The notes under the pieces were generated by a model. That model had not been told where the DNA came from. It did not search any database and saw only the letters and a list, made by a program, of their open reading frames with translations. The translations under genes and the position numbers were made by a program. From Anadara kagoshimensis (taxonomy: Eukaryota; Mollusca; Bivalvia; Arcoida; Arcidae): DNA of 64,000 nucleotides. Where the stretch lies: NCBI GenBank assembly GCA_021292105.1, contig CM037861.1:52912920-52976919 (forward strand). Direction: 5' to 3'. This document shows positions 11,560 to 23,100 of this stretch, piece after piece; position 1 is the stretch's first letter; each line of letters opens with the position of its first letter.

Positions 11560-12322
11560 TGTATACCTGTCAGCACAAACTGTGCACCATTGTTTTCTGA
11601 TTTGTTACCTTATTCTTATTATGAAGCAGAATTTATGTAGAACCTTGTTAAATTTGGACAGAAAACTGTCGCTAAATCATTTAACTCCACATATAGATAT
11701 ATAGAGGACGTTCTATCTATTAATAACCCCAACTTTGTTGTCATATACCACTTTTTAATTTAATCATAAAATACAGTCAAAAAGTGCTATATGACATTCT
11801 GAATGCCATCTATCTCAGTGGGCTTGAGATGATTCTTCAAGTTCTGCCTCTGTTCTGGACTTGAACCTCAATTTTGGCACCACAAAGTGCTACATTTAAA
11901 GTTATATGGCAGACTTCATTTTCTCCACAGTCAACTTTCCTTTTCTATGCAGCAATATACATGCACCTGCTTCTCCTGCTTATGGTGTATTTGTTTCACA
12001 TTTAATACGCTATGGTAGAGCTTGTACTTGATACAACGAAGCAAGCTGCTTACAAATAAATTGTTGACCTAAGGATATTGCAAGCCTAGGCTTATCAAGT
12101 TTTATGGCCAACATCACAATATTGTTGTTAAGTATTATATCTTTGTATCCAAAATATCCCTGCGCATTTTTGACGTCCAATAGTTCTCTTAAAATTCGAT
12201 TACACACGTGGCTGGTATCGCTAGCTGATTATGAGATACTTACCGTTCTAGAGCACCCGGTTTCACTTGCCTGGTTGAAGTTCTACTGTTTAACTTAATT
12301 TGCCAATTTTCAAAGTTTTGCA
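11560..12322 (+). pseudogene. Penelope-like RT family, broken copy
   Basis: This covers the RT region from the CAAACTGTGCACCATTG motif (about 11576), through the stretch equivalent to the YIDD box (ATAGAGGACGTTCTATC, where the aspartate codon is changed), to the C-terminal coding end and the start of the 3' tail. Several frameshifts and a stop shortly after the first motif destroy the frame. A 58 bp hairpin element is inserted at 11739-11796. The better copy at 37790-38618 was the template for this call. Confidence 0.7.
11739..11796. mobile_element. Ultra-short hairpin MITE, copy 2
   Basis: TGTCATATACCACTTTTT and AAAAAGTGCTATATGACA are inverse arms around a loop with TTTAATCATAAAATACAGTC. 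The length is 58 bp. It interrupts a Penelope-like copy whose relatives are continuous here. Confidence 0.75.
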
Positions 12323-12912
12323 TAATAAAAAAAATATTACAGAAAAAGAATAAATAGACAAATTTATCAAAATGTCTTTTAGTAGTTTAATACATTTTTT
12401 TTATTAATCTATACACTACTTCTGACTATATGTAGTTATGGTACTTATTTGGTAGAATAGACTGATTACCAGATAATTATATCTGCTTCCTTTAGCGTTT
12501 CTGGCTATTTTCTTTAAATGCCATTTGCCTACTTAACAGTTGACCTATTTCAGTATATTGGTTAACACTGATGAAATGTCTTCATGTTTTCACGATCAGT
12601 TAACCTTATATAACATCTCTGAATTGATTGTGAAAAGAGTTTGAATCGAATTTTATTCACATTCAAGCATCTTCAGTGATACTTGTATTTGATAATCATT
12701 TTGTCTAATTGAGTCATTCAAGTTATTAAACAGTTTCTATACATTTTTAAATTAACATCATTAATAGTAATGTACTTTGGGATTTTTTTCAATACTTTAC
12801 CTCCCACTTATAGGCACATGATTAATGGTAGACCTAATGTTCTCTTGGTAGTAATAAATAATTTAAATAGTAACTTATTTAATTACTAAATATATACATG
12901 TGTATAACCACC
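12323..12912. other. No feature recognised
   Basis: AT-rich sequence upstream of GPCR 1. It could contain its promoter or a 5' exon, but I could not identify one. Confidence 0.35.
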
Positions 12913-13038
12913 TGACGGAGTCAGTCTAACCAGAGATATGTTGTAGTAAAGAGAGCTAACGGAGACAGTCTAATCTCAGAATGTGTGTGTTGTGTGTGTG
13001 TGTGGCGGAGCTAGTCTCATCAGAGAGCATCATTTATG

Positions 13039-13069
<31 letters not shown>

Positions 13070-13119
13070 CTTGCAAATTGGTGGAGATAGTCTAATCAAA
13101 GAATCATCAAAATATGTTA

Positions 13120-13165
<46 letters not shown>

Positions 13166-13225
13166 TTGGAGCTAGTGTAATCAAAGAATCATATGTGATA
13201 TGTGTTGCGTGAGAGAGAGAGAGAG

Positions 13226-13281
<56 letters not shown>
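12913..13281. repeat. Compound minisatellite with (GA)n and (GT)n tracts upstream of GPCR 1
   Basis: A unit with the words GGAG-TAGTCTAATC, AGAGAATCAT and ATGTTRTAAGAGAG recurs about five times (near 12914, 12960, 13005, 13082 and 13168). Each later copy ends in an expanded GA run (13042-13066, 13122-13159, 13209-13228). The last runs into a GT tract of about 26 units (13229-13280). It ends about 130 bases before the probable exon start. Confidence 0.75.
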
Positions 13282-13283
<2 letters not shown>

Positions 13284-13412
13284 AAAAACAATTGCAAAAA
13301 CATATAAATAAATTATAATAATGATAATTAGTACATTAAAATTATTTTTATGACAGATGTCATGTATAAACTGATATAAATATATACTGATACACATATT
13401 TTACTGTTTCAG

Positions 13413-14315
13413 AAACAGATGGCTTGATTAAAATAACGCAGATTTATGTGAAGGAGGAAGAACATATTCCTGAGTCTTATATAAGTGTGTTACTAATTCT
13501 GTGGAGGTGAATCTTAAAACACCCCAGAAACAATGGAGAACAATACAGAAGACGCACCGACGGAGGACGCACTGATGGAGAATTTTACAGTTACGTATAA
13601 CGTCACGGAACAAAATAAACTGTTACCTGGATACACACCTTTGAAGGTGCCAATGTACCTACAAGTGACAATAATTACTATGTACTCTATTATAATTATA
13701 CTAGCAGTTGGAGGAAATAGTACAGTGTGTTATATAGTGTTCAGAGCAAGAAGGATGAGAACGGTTATGAATTTCTTCATAGTAAGCCTAGCATTAAGTG
13801 ATATTTTAATGGCAATGTTTTGTATACCTTTCACCTTTGTGGCAAACTTAGTCCTGAACGACTGGCCATTCGGTGAGGCTTTGTGTCCAATTGTTACATA
13901 TTTACAATCTGTTGCAGTTTTTCTCAGTTCGTTTACTCTAGTGGCTATAAGTTTGGACCGCTATGTCGCTATTATATATCCTTTACGCAGGAAAATGACC
14001 AAGAGACAGGCTTTAGTTGTTATTTTGGCTATATGGGTGATTTCCTTCCTTATTCCTATACCCACAGCAGTTACAGCTAGAATTCATCAATATGTGAATG
14101 TGACAACAGCACCAAGATTCTGCGAAGAAATTTTATGGACGGACAAAACTGCAGAATATGTTTACGGTGTTTTAATCATGTTACTTCAATATTTCATTCC
14201 GTTACTTATTCTTATATTGTGTTATGGAAGGATCATTATTGCGATGTGGGTGAAGAAAACACCCGGTGAAGCAAATACTTCTCGGGACCAAAGAATGTCG
14301 GAGTCAAAAAGAAAG
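13413..14315 (+). CDS. Neuropeptide GPCR (luqin/RYamide-type), exon with residues 1-261
   Basis: This is the first coding exon of a rhodopsin-family receptor; coding starts at 13533. The ATG is supported by an in-frame TAA at 13515-13517. A splice acceptor (TTTTACTGTTTCAG, ending 13412) suggests an upstream 5' UTR exon that I could not place. The N-terminus has three N-glycosylation sites (N3, N17, N23). TM1 has GN at 61-62, TM2 has D90, C118 and C197 would form the extracellular disulfide, and DRY is intact at 142-144 (LDRYVAIIYPL). TM5 has P223. The exon ends in phase 0 after K261 at donor AAG|GTACGT. The WPFG, DRYVAIIYPL and MTKRQA words resemble molluscan luqin and arthropod RYamide receptors of the NPY-like group. 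The ligand is inferred, not shown. It would couple a peptide to a G protein at the plasma membrane, probably in neurons. Confidence 0.9.
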
Positions 14316-14325
14316 GTACGTATCT

Positions 14326-14565
14326 TCTGATGTTCTGTTGGGGCCAAATTTCTGTAATCGCTCCTTCGATCCATCGACTTGAACGCGAAGCAGCGAAGTT
14401 GCGAAGATACGATGGCGATGAAGCGAAGTAGCGAAGTTTTGAAGGCAAAGTAGCGATAGTACCATCGCTCCTTCGCCATCGTATCTTCACAGCTTCGATT
14501 CTTCGTGTTCAGGTCGAAGGAGCGAAGGAGCGATGATGCCAATTTATTCTTTACAGAACACCATA
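14326..14565. mobile_element. GCGAAG-rich MITE, copy 2, adjacent to a splice donor
   Basis: The ends TCTGATGTTCTGT and ACAGAACACCATA are inverse at 11 of 13 positions. GTATCT at 14320-14325 and 14566-14571 is the 6 bp target duplication. The interior consists of repeated GCGAAG and CTTCGC words with CCATCGTATCTTC, as at 2118-2325. The element begins only 10 bases after the exon-intron boundary of GPCR 1. The left copy of its target duplication overlaps donor positions +5 to +10. Confidence 0.8.
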
Positions 14566-14663
14566 GTATCTACCTTATATCAATATTTTTGTTGTAATTC
14601 TAGTTATCGTCGTCAGCAACAACAGCATTAGAACCTCTATAGCACCGTCAAATGGTGTGCAAA

Positions 14664-15030
14664 AAACAAACATACTAATCCATGTCCGAACACAATACAG
14701 ACACAAAGTAAAAAAAATTTTGGAACTGAAAAATCAGGTTAGACACGTGAACTTCCATTAGGAAAGTGAGGCCGGTGCTTCGGAAGGGTAAGCATCTCCT
14801 GTTTAGCTAGCTACACCCGCCACATGTGTAATCAAAATTGTGTGAAAGGAACATGGAACTCATAATGGGACATCAAATATATCCAAGACAATCATGGACA
14901 CAGTGACATAAAACTTATCAACAATACTGTGATGAGGGCCTTGATAAGCCTAGGCTTGCAATATCCCCGAGTCATCAATTTATTTGCATGCAGTTTGCAT
15001 CTAAAATACAAAGTCCCCGTAGTGGTAATA
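14664..15030 (-). mobile_element. Penelope-like RT family, 3'-end fragment
   Basis: On the - strand this is the last part of the RT ORF followed by the 3' tail, ending at the family's usual 3' boundary (AGTATGTTTGTTTTT, seen here as its inverse at about 14664). It is 5'-truncated and has indels. Confidence 0.7.
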
Positions 15031-17108
15031 AGTCATCATAGCGTATTAATTGGGAAACAAAAACAAGTACACCATAAACAATAGAATAAATGTATAATGT
15101 AAATTAACTTATTTCGCGAATTTATACAATCAAACTGTTTTGCAACCAACATTACACTTTGAAGTAGTAATGCAATGACATGTGATTTAATTAACACTTG
15201 ACCTTTACCGAAAATAAAAAAAATAGTCTTTCTTCGGATGACCTTTCCGATGCCTTTTCAAATAAACTCATTGAAAGGAATGACATCGCTAAAGACATTT
15301 ACTTCGATTATATGAACACCTCTGATTAAATCAAATGATTAGGTATTCCTAAAGCAATGAGCAACTGGTTTTTGTTCTTTGTCAGATAATTATACATAAA
15401 CGAAATAGTCAAATTACATAAGACATCAAAATCTCTCATCTTGGCAGCGATTTAGATTTTCATAGGGTATTCTTGCACATTTTCTATGTGCGCTCTGATA
15501 TTTGAATTCTTAATGTCTAATCCAGTGTTAAGTTCAATTCAGAAAGTACAACACTAGACCAGATTTTGAAAAGACGCCTTTTTGCGAGACATAATCCCAA
15601 TTTTTTTAAATAATGCAGTAAGATCTAATTTATTTAGAAATAAACGAAGAAAAAAAATAAGAGTTTTCTTCTTTTTGCTTATAATGTCAGGTTGTTTTAC
15701 TTCATGGCACTCTTACAGCCAGGTAATTGCATCATGCACGCGAGTGACTTCTCTCACCAGCTAATTAGATTTGAGAATTAAGTAATTAAAATTTTATCAA
15801 AACAGTACATCTCTGGCACGTTTTATGACTTAATTCTTCCCGTGTTTCTTGTAACTTTGAAAGAAAATCGTCTGCATATAACACATAAATGTTGAGACTT
15901 AGAAATCATGAAAATTAGATAGGTGGAAATGGTGAATTGAATTGACATTACGTTTGTAGAAGTTGATAAAAATTCAGATGCTGTCAGACTTGTATGCCAA
16001 TCTTGTACATATTGTGATTTATTTTTCGTTGACGTTGAAGACAAGTAGTCTGGTATTTAATTATAAGTTATTACAAGTGTAAATGGTGTAATGAAACCGA
16101 GGAAAAATAAATCGGAGAAAGTTGTACTGTAGGAGAAGGCCAAAAAGGTACATTTTTGGTTTATTGTCTATTTTGATTATGATATAGCTTCGTTGGCAAG
16201 AAAATCCCAATCTATTGTTTACATTTCTATTTTAAAAAATCACTTCAATTCTGGAAGTAAAAGGACAAAATCAGCAACCGTTGGTGGAAATAAATAGGTT
16301 TCATTTTTCATTATAGACCACAATGTATTGTTTGACCCATTATTTCTCTTCTAAGGCAACAATATATGGTTTGACCTATTTATAGAAAACACGACCTACT
16401 TAGTGTTTCAGTAACCTAGAAAATATAATTAATAACAGTGATGTTTAGTGTGCTTTTCAATATATTGATAAAAGAAAAATATATCGACCAACTGCCATAA
16501 GATCTTTAGTTTAACTAATGTATTTTTTCAAGTAAGAAAATTTGGGCAAATACTCAATTCCTCCATTCTGCTTATTGTATTTTAAATGTCTGCAACGTCA
16601 TCAAAACATCTACACAAAGACTTATGGAATTCATCTGGAAACAAACATAAATAATACAAGTGCATGCATATGAACTATTTATAGTTCATACCAGTTTGGG
16701 AAATAGTTTCAGACAATTGTTTTTACAAGTTATTTTCTGAATCCACATTAGCGGTCGATGTCAACAATGCCAACATGAATTATACGACCACGAGTTAACA
16801 CTTGTTTATTGTCGCCAAGACGCATGAAATAAATACTTTGATCATGGGAGTTTAAGAAAGCGAAATGAAAATGTCGCAAAATTTCGGGTTTTCACCCCGG
16901 TTCTTTTAAAGATTTAGATACTGTTTGGACAAATATTGCATTGTTAGAGTGTAAATACATGTAAATTATGCCAGAAAGGTTATATGACGTAATGCGAGGT
17001 TTTACCACAGTTTACAGGTAATATATAGATCATAAGAACCGCAAATAATATAAAGCCAGTTGTAGGCACACACCGGGTACAACCAAAGCGCCCATATCAT
17101 TTGTTATT
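15031..17108. other. Intron sequence, no feature recognised
   Basis: AT-rich sequence. Several short open frames show no domain, and no repeat arms were found. Confidence 0.4.
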
Positions 17109-17343
17109 CAGGATTGCCCTTGATATATTTGACGGCCCATAATTCCATGTTCCTTTCACACGATGATTATAACAAACGTGGCGGGTGAAGCTAGATTAAA
17201 AGGAGGTGCTTCCCCTTCCGGAGTACCCGGTCTCACTTCCCTGGTAGAAGCTCACGTGTTTAACCTTACTTGTCAGTTCCAAAGTTTTTATTTTGCTTCT
17301 GGATTGTGATTTGGACTTGGATTAGTACTTTTGTCTTTGATTA
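17109..17343 (+). mobile_element. Penelope-like RT family, 3'-end fragment
   Basis: It starts with CAGGATTGCC just before the RT stop codon region and runs through CTTCCGGAGTACCCGG, CCTGGTAGAAG and TTGGATTGTGATTTGG to the usual 3' boundary. Confidence 0.7.
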
Positions 17344-17540
17344 TAATTAAACGCCAATTTTTCTCTGAAATCATCCTTAGTAAATAAACCCGCACCTACC
17401 GACATGGGTTTGACGATTTATGACCTTCAGACGTAAATAAGTCAATCACAATCACAACAATCAACATGACATTTTTACATGATTTTTAACTTTAATAATC
17501 TTCGTCTAAAGTTAACCGACTTTATTAAGATTAAAACAAT

Positions 17541-17752
17541 ACAAAGTTCTCGAAATGTTAACACTAAATTAACGAAAAGACAATAAAGCTCGGATATGAG
17601 TGTCCGAGCTATGGATAGCTTCTGACCGAAGAGCTGCCGAGAGATAGCTAGCAGCTGCCGAAAACCTGCCGAGATATAGATGACAAAGAGCCGCGATGAT
17701 CTGTGTATTTGACACTAAATGAGTGTTAAACTTTGGACATGCCTGTACTGTA
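17541..17752. mobile_element. MITE family E, copy
   Basis: The left end ACAAAGTTCTCGAAATGTTA and right end TGTTAAACTTTGGACATGCC are diverged versions of the family E inverted ends. The interior contains CAGCTGCCGA and CTGCCGAGATATAG. The length is about 212 bp. Confidence 0.65.
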
Positions 17753-17974
17753 GTTTATCAGCTAATCAACATGCTTTAGTCCATTTGAGCATAGATGTGA
17801 ATTTAGCCAAAGGTTATTTTACTTGTCTCCTATGGTCGTTAAATGTCAGTTCTTCATCTTATCTACAAATTAACTTATAACATATTACTAACGCACCTCA
17901 TGTCTTACTGTCTCGTATGAACTGATTGCCTTCTTAAAAGTAACCCAATTTATGGCCTTGTTCAACATTCTGCA

Positions 17975-18415
17975 TCCAAGTTAAGCATCCCTGGTATTGG
18001 ACGCAAAGATATTATATTCATACCGTGTCTTTTCTAGTTAAGCATCTCTGGTATTGGACGCAAAGATATCACCATATCGCGTCTTTTCTAGTTAAACATC
18101 ACTGGTATTGGACGCCATACCGCGTCTCTTATAGTTAAGCATCCCCTGTATTGGACGCAAAGCTATTATATTCACATTGCGTCTATTCTGGTTAAGCATC
18201 CCTCATATTGGGCGCAAAGATATCATATTCATACCGTGTCTCTTCTAGATACGCATCTCTGGTATTGAACGCAAGATATCATATTCATATCCCGCGTCTT
18301 CATGTTAAGCATTCCTGGTATTGGACGCAAAACTATTATATTCACATCGCGCCTTTTCTAGTTAAGCATCCCTGGTATTGGACGCAGAGATATCATATTC
18401 ATATCGCGTTTTTCT
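17975..18415. repeat. Satellite of ~57 bp unit, 8 copies, in GPCR 1 intron
   Basis: The core TTAAGCATCCCTGGTATTGG, followed by ACGCAAAGATATCATATTCA and a GCGTCTTTTCTAG-type end, repeats at about 17978, 18036, 18090, 18133, 18190, 18248, 18303 and 18360. Spacings are 43-58 bases and the copies are diverged. Confidence 0.75.
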
Positions 18416-20794
18416 TCTTGAATCATAAATCAAGTTCATCCGTTGGAATCATTTAATTTCTTCAATTCCCGATAAATAGAAAATATTTGATAAAAAAAAT
18501 CAATATAAGTCTTGTTTGATAAAGGTAGTGAATAAATATCAATGAGAATAACTTCTCACGTTAACGGAAAAGGATGTCAAATTTCTGACAATTACCGCGA
18601 AACTGATGTTACCATGAAGGTTATAACGAGTGTTTGCTTTCCATATTGACATTCCTATATGCTATATCACATTTATATGTGATGTAGTTCGATCTTGGGT
18701 AAGTTTTCATCTACTGCTTTTGGACACTGATGGTTGCCGCGAACAGTACAGACAAATTTTATTCTAAAGACTATATAACTCCTATATAAGCTGGCTCCAG
18801 TTTCACCATAATTCCTTAACTAAGGTTTTCCTTGACTTAAATCTGGCAAATTTGATATCTATTTTTTCAAGATGTTTGTGGATTTAAGGTGTGAATTTAA
18901 AGATCGATTTAAGATAATAGCATTTTTGACATTAACAAAAATTGTTAATTGCAGTACCATAAAAGAGTGGAACATTGCTAAAATTAAGTACCGAAGCATC
19001 TAAGTTTAGGATGATAAGGAAACTGGAACCTGGTTCATCACCAAACTCTATTGATCCAATAATTGGTATTTTATTGATCCAATAATTGGAGATCGAGCAT
19101 ATAGCTACAAAATTGTTAATATATATAACGTTATCTAGAAGTTACAACATATAACTCCCAAATATGGAACTACATGTAGCGTGTCTTTACTACATATATA
19201 GCGGAAAGTTTTACTACATGTAAAATATATATATTTTATATATATTTTTTATATATATATATATATATATATAGTGAAGTCTACATGTAGGGGTTCAAAA
19301 GTGTAATTTTCCTAACATTTTTAACACTGAAACTTCAGATGTCGCAATGAAAATGCAGACTTTTAATGGCATTTCCGACGGTTACATTTAAAGCAGTACG
19401 CATTTTTCATAGACACGACTACAGTTTTTGAGTTGATAATATGCTCTGGGAAGATTGCTGATTCGATAGCATTCGACATAAATATCCACTAAATACCGCT
19501 ATTGGGCTCAAAATATTTGTATATATGTTGTATTTCACTCAGTCACAATACAAATAATATTTACTGTCGTACACGCGTTTATCATAATTGTTGTAAATCA
19601 AACTCTTCATTAATTTTCTTAATTTTCCGTCCCAAAAATTCTGGTCTCTACCACTAGAAAATTAAAAAAAAAAAACTAGTTCGTTTAACTTAACCTTCAT
19701 TTGTTTTAGAGTTGTATTTTGTAGTTTAAAATATAATTGAAAATAACTCTAAAATAACAATAATGAAGATATATACCATACATACTTAATGAAAGCGCTT
19801 AAAATATAATCCAAAATAAGATTCATACAAACAAGATAATGATAAATAAATGACGGATCTTCTCCGACAAAAAACACGCAATTAATCCAATATAATCTTC
19901 TCCAGGGAGATAATTGAATCAACCGATTTCAGCGTGTAGTTATACTACATCATTTGACACTTCACCCCAAGATGACCTGATATTACAAAGGAAGTAATTT
20001 CCGTTTTTACTTGATAAATCAACAATCTTTGTAAAAATATCATCATTGTTTGGGGCTTAGATTTGACAAGTTTATCCATGGATTTAATAATAGATTTTGT
20101 GGTTTAAGTGTAATAATTTAAGGCATACTCCATTTTACTCATTTTCCAGGGATAATAGAACCATTCCCGACCATTTCAGAATTAGATATCTATGACCGGT
20201 TGTTGGGTAAATGCTATTACCATAAGGCTTTACTACGAAATATTATATGAATGCTGCAACGTTTGGAAAATAATGTAAATCGGGAAGATTTTTTTGTTCA
20301 TTTTATTCGCGAGAGTAACAAATATAAATTGCGCGAAAAAGCCACAAACATGTGAATACTGAGGTGGAAAATTATAGGAAGATATCGTGTTTATCTTGTA
20401 CCTTCTAACACATTATTCATTAACCTAATATTTTAAAATAAATTGAGGTCAGATTGCACTTTTATTACGTCCTAACATCTGTAGTACTCTGTAGTAGCCA
20501 GACCATCTGTTCCATCCATGATAAATTAACAATATGACCTTGAAAACCCATTGGTGTAACGATATATATCATTGTAAAGTCACATTCACATAATGCACAG
20601 GGGATTTATTGCTGAGTTGCACAGTTGTGTTCATGTGTTTGTCACGTACATTCATGTTTATGACGTCAATTTCTATCTACGTCATATTTCGATATAAGAC
20701 AAATCGCATAATGCACAAGCTTTGCTTTGGGGATTAAGTGCTTTGTGTTGATAAGAGTTGCACATTTGCTTGACATGTACTTTCATGTTTATGG
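18416..20794. other. Intron sequence with a TA-rich tract
   Basis: An AT-rich tract of TA-type repeats lies at about 19225-19275. No gene, arms or RNA were recognised in the remainder. Confidence 0.4.
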
Positions 20795-20905
20795 TACCAC
20801 TGACACGAGATTTGAAAGTTGGCAGTGACTGTTCTTTCGCCAAGCAACTGGCAGTTTTCCCAATTTTACTTTGCTTTTGGGATTGTGGTTTGAACATGGA
20901 CCGCT
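20795..20905. mobile_element. SINE remnant followed by a possible Penelope-like tail scrap
   Basis: GACACGAGATTTGAAAGTTG, GCAGTGACTGTTCTTTCGCC and CCAAGC match the body of the SINE at 25631. From about 20845 the words TTTTACTTTGCTTTTGGGAT and TTGTGGTTTGAACATGG resemble the Penelope-like 3' tail. Both are short. Confidence 0.45.
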
Positions 20906-21117
20906 TATTTGATATTCTACCCAAATTAAGCTAAATTTCAATAAGAAAAATCTAGCCGCTTTGATGCCATATCGAATTAAATGTTTCAAATGCATTTGTC
21001 GTAAGATCTTGGTTGCTTTTTGGGTGATACAACAGTGGTATTTTTAAGTGCATAAAACTGTATTTTAACAAATATTCTATTAATGTACTAAATCTTATTT
21101 TCACTGTCTTTTTTCAG

Positions 21118-21516
21118 ATAATAAAAATGATGATAACAGTAGTAGTTATATACGCCATATGTTGGCTGCCACTAAACGTCATCAATATTGCAGGCGACAT
21201 TCATCCTAGTATATACAACACAAAGGGAATGAACTACGTCTGGATGGCCACACACTGGCTAGCTATGAGTAACTGCATGTACAACCCTTTTATATATTGT
21301 TGGATGAATGCAAAATTCAGGAACGGATTTTTACGAGTCTTAAGTTGTTTTACATGTGGTTTGGTTAAAAGTACTGATAATATTGAAATGGACAGATTTC
21401 GCAGACGAGATACAGTGATGACGTCAGTTAGCGGAAACGGAAGTTTAAGTCGATATAACTCATCTAAAAGATCATGTACTTATCCAGAATATACATCAAT
21501 AATTGTTAAAAACTAA
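21118..21516 (+). CDS. Neuropeptide GPCR (luqin/RYamide-type), exon with residues 262-393
   Basis: This is the second coding exon of the receptor begun at 13533, joined in phase 0. It supplies TM6 with CWLP (276-279), TM7 with the conserved NPFIY (317-321) preceded by WLAMSNCMY, helix 8 (WMNAKFRNGF), likely palmitoylated cysteines C338 and C341, and a Ser/Thr/Arg-rich tail. The tail includes RFRRRDTVMTSVS, where kinases could act. The tail ends VKN and the stop is at 21514-21516. Total length of 393 aa is ordinary for the family. The HWLAMS-YNPFIYCWMN block is the strongest pointer to the NPY/RYamide/luqin/tachykinin side of the family. All canonical activation motifs are intact, so the gene looks functional. 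Confidence 0.9.
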   Translation: MIKMMITVVVIYAICWLPLNVINIAGDIHPSIYNTKGMNYVWMATHWLAMSNCMYNPFIYCWMNAKFRNGFLRVLSCFTCGLVKSTDNIEMDRFRRRDTVMTSVSGNGSLSRYNSSKRSCTYPEYTSIIVKN

Positions 21517-21988
21517 CCATAGCTTAAATATGTAAAAAGAAAATCATAAAGAAGAAAAAAATATCACAAAAATGGCAGCAAAAGAAGAATTCATTAGGCT
21601 TACATCGAACGATCAATCTGACAAATATCAACTGTTTTACACACTGTAACAGACATGTGTTTTCAATGTATTTTTGTTTGTCAGTTTTCCTCAATATTGT
21701 GACAAACATTCTACCATCACATCATAAACAACCTACATGTATATTATATTTTAAAACAATGTGCTTCATGATCAGTTTTAGCCACAAATGTGTCTAGTTG
21801 TTTTTGCTATCGTGTGCATGCAAAAAGATGATGATAACTCCAGCTTCATTCTACTTCTATATAGACCAGTGAAAGAAAGTGCACATAAAATCTTGTTTTT
21901 TTGTCGTAGTATGCTGTTTTCAAGATTTGAGCTCTGACATTAACAAGAATAATATATAAGCATGTGTAATAGCATATCTTACATTGAA

Positions 21989-22501
21989 AATAAATTATAA
22001 ATGGCACCATACATTGTGCATCTGGACTAACTTTAAGTGGAAACGTAAAATCACAAATGCCATATGATTTTAGCAATATGCTAACCTTTGCGCTGATTTA
22101 GATTACAGGGGTTGTTTTGCAAATTATCTTAATTTACAATCCGTAGTATTGGCATTTTATAACATAAAAACCAATTTGAATAAAAGAAATTAAAGTTACG
22201 GAAAACCATCTAAATATTTGATGCCAGTATAGCAATGGAATTGTAGAAAGCTGACGTGAGTCAGACCATTTCTGAAGGAAGCGAATATCTTTGTAATGCG
22301 GTTCCATTACGTAAAGCTGTCTTTTTGTAAATGCGGAGGGAGGGGTAGGGGGGTATGGTAGATTTTTCATGTATATTGATAATCAGGTATATATGTTTAT
22401 TTCAGAATGTACAAAATGTACTCACTATATAACTAAATATGACATGTTAAATGGTTATATATAATATACATGATGTATCGTTTGTTTTGTTGTAAAATAA
22501 A
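21989..22501 (+). promoter_or_regulatory. Candidate polyadenylation signals for GPCR 1
   Basis: AATAAA occurs at 21989-21994 and 22496-22501, 0.5 and 1.0 kb after the stop codon. I cannot tell which is used. Confidence 0.3.
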
Positions 22502-23100
22502 TATATATTGATATGTAAGGGTTTACTTTATCAACAAGAAACAACTTCTATCAGATCAACTCTGTTTGTGACAGTTAAATACTCCATATCTTCCATAGAA
22601 AATCAAATGAACTTGAATAAATATTGATATTTTCTACTTACATGTACCTAGTTGTAACAGGAAATCTGCATGCGCATCCGCGATTAGCCTAAATATATCT
22701 TCATAGGTTAAAAAAACAGGCAAATGGCGGATCCTCTTGCGTATATGACGTAAAACGTCCCAAAGGGCATCTCTTTTGGTGTAAACATCGCCATTTTACT
22801 AAGTAAAGTCCCCATATCGCCAACATTTTACTTTCTAAACAAATATTTTATGACAATCACGGGTGCACACACACGACTAAGTACAAGTAAGTGAAGAAAT
22901 TTCAATCTTTATTCAAGTATTTTTGATGTTCTATGGGAATAAAGAGTATTTCACTATCACAGAATGATTTCAATAGCAGGCTACATACAGGACAGAGTTA
23001 TTTAAAGCTTAATTAGGTTAATTAATGATTAACACAAATTCATAACATCAATATTTATCGATGTATCATAATTAAATTAACTGTCTATAATACTGCTTGC
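22502..23100. other. No feature recognised
   Basis: AT-rich intergenic sequence. Confidence 0.4.

Larger units (their letters stand above)
14316..21117 (+). other. Intron of GPCR 1
   Basis: The donor GTACGT at 14316 and the acceptor TTTTTTCAG ending at 21117 join phase-0 codons, so that K261 is followed by IIKMM. The 6.8 kb intron holds a MITE (14326), three Penelope-like fragments, a family E MITE, a satellite (17975) and a SINE remnant (20795). No competing exon was recognised inside. Confidence 0.85.

Noticed and set aside
13107..13397. 96-codon - strand frame and overlapping + frame across the GA/GT tracts
   Set aside because: Low-complexity Ser-Leu and Thr-His repeats produced by the microsatellite.
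14222..14542. - strand frames of 84 and 106 codons over the GPCR 1 exon end
   Set aside because: They read the GCGAAG-rich MITE and the antisense of the receptor exon.
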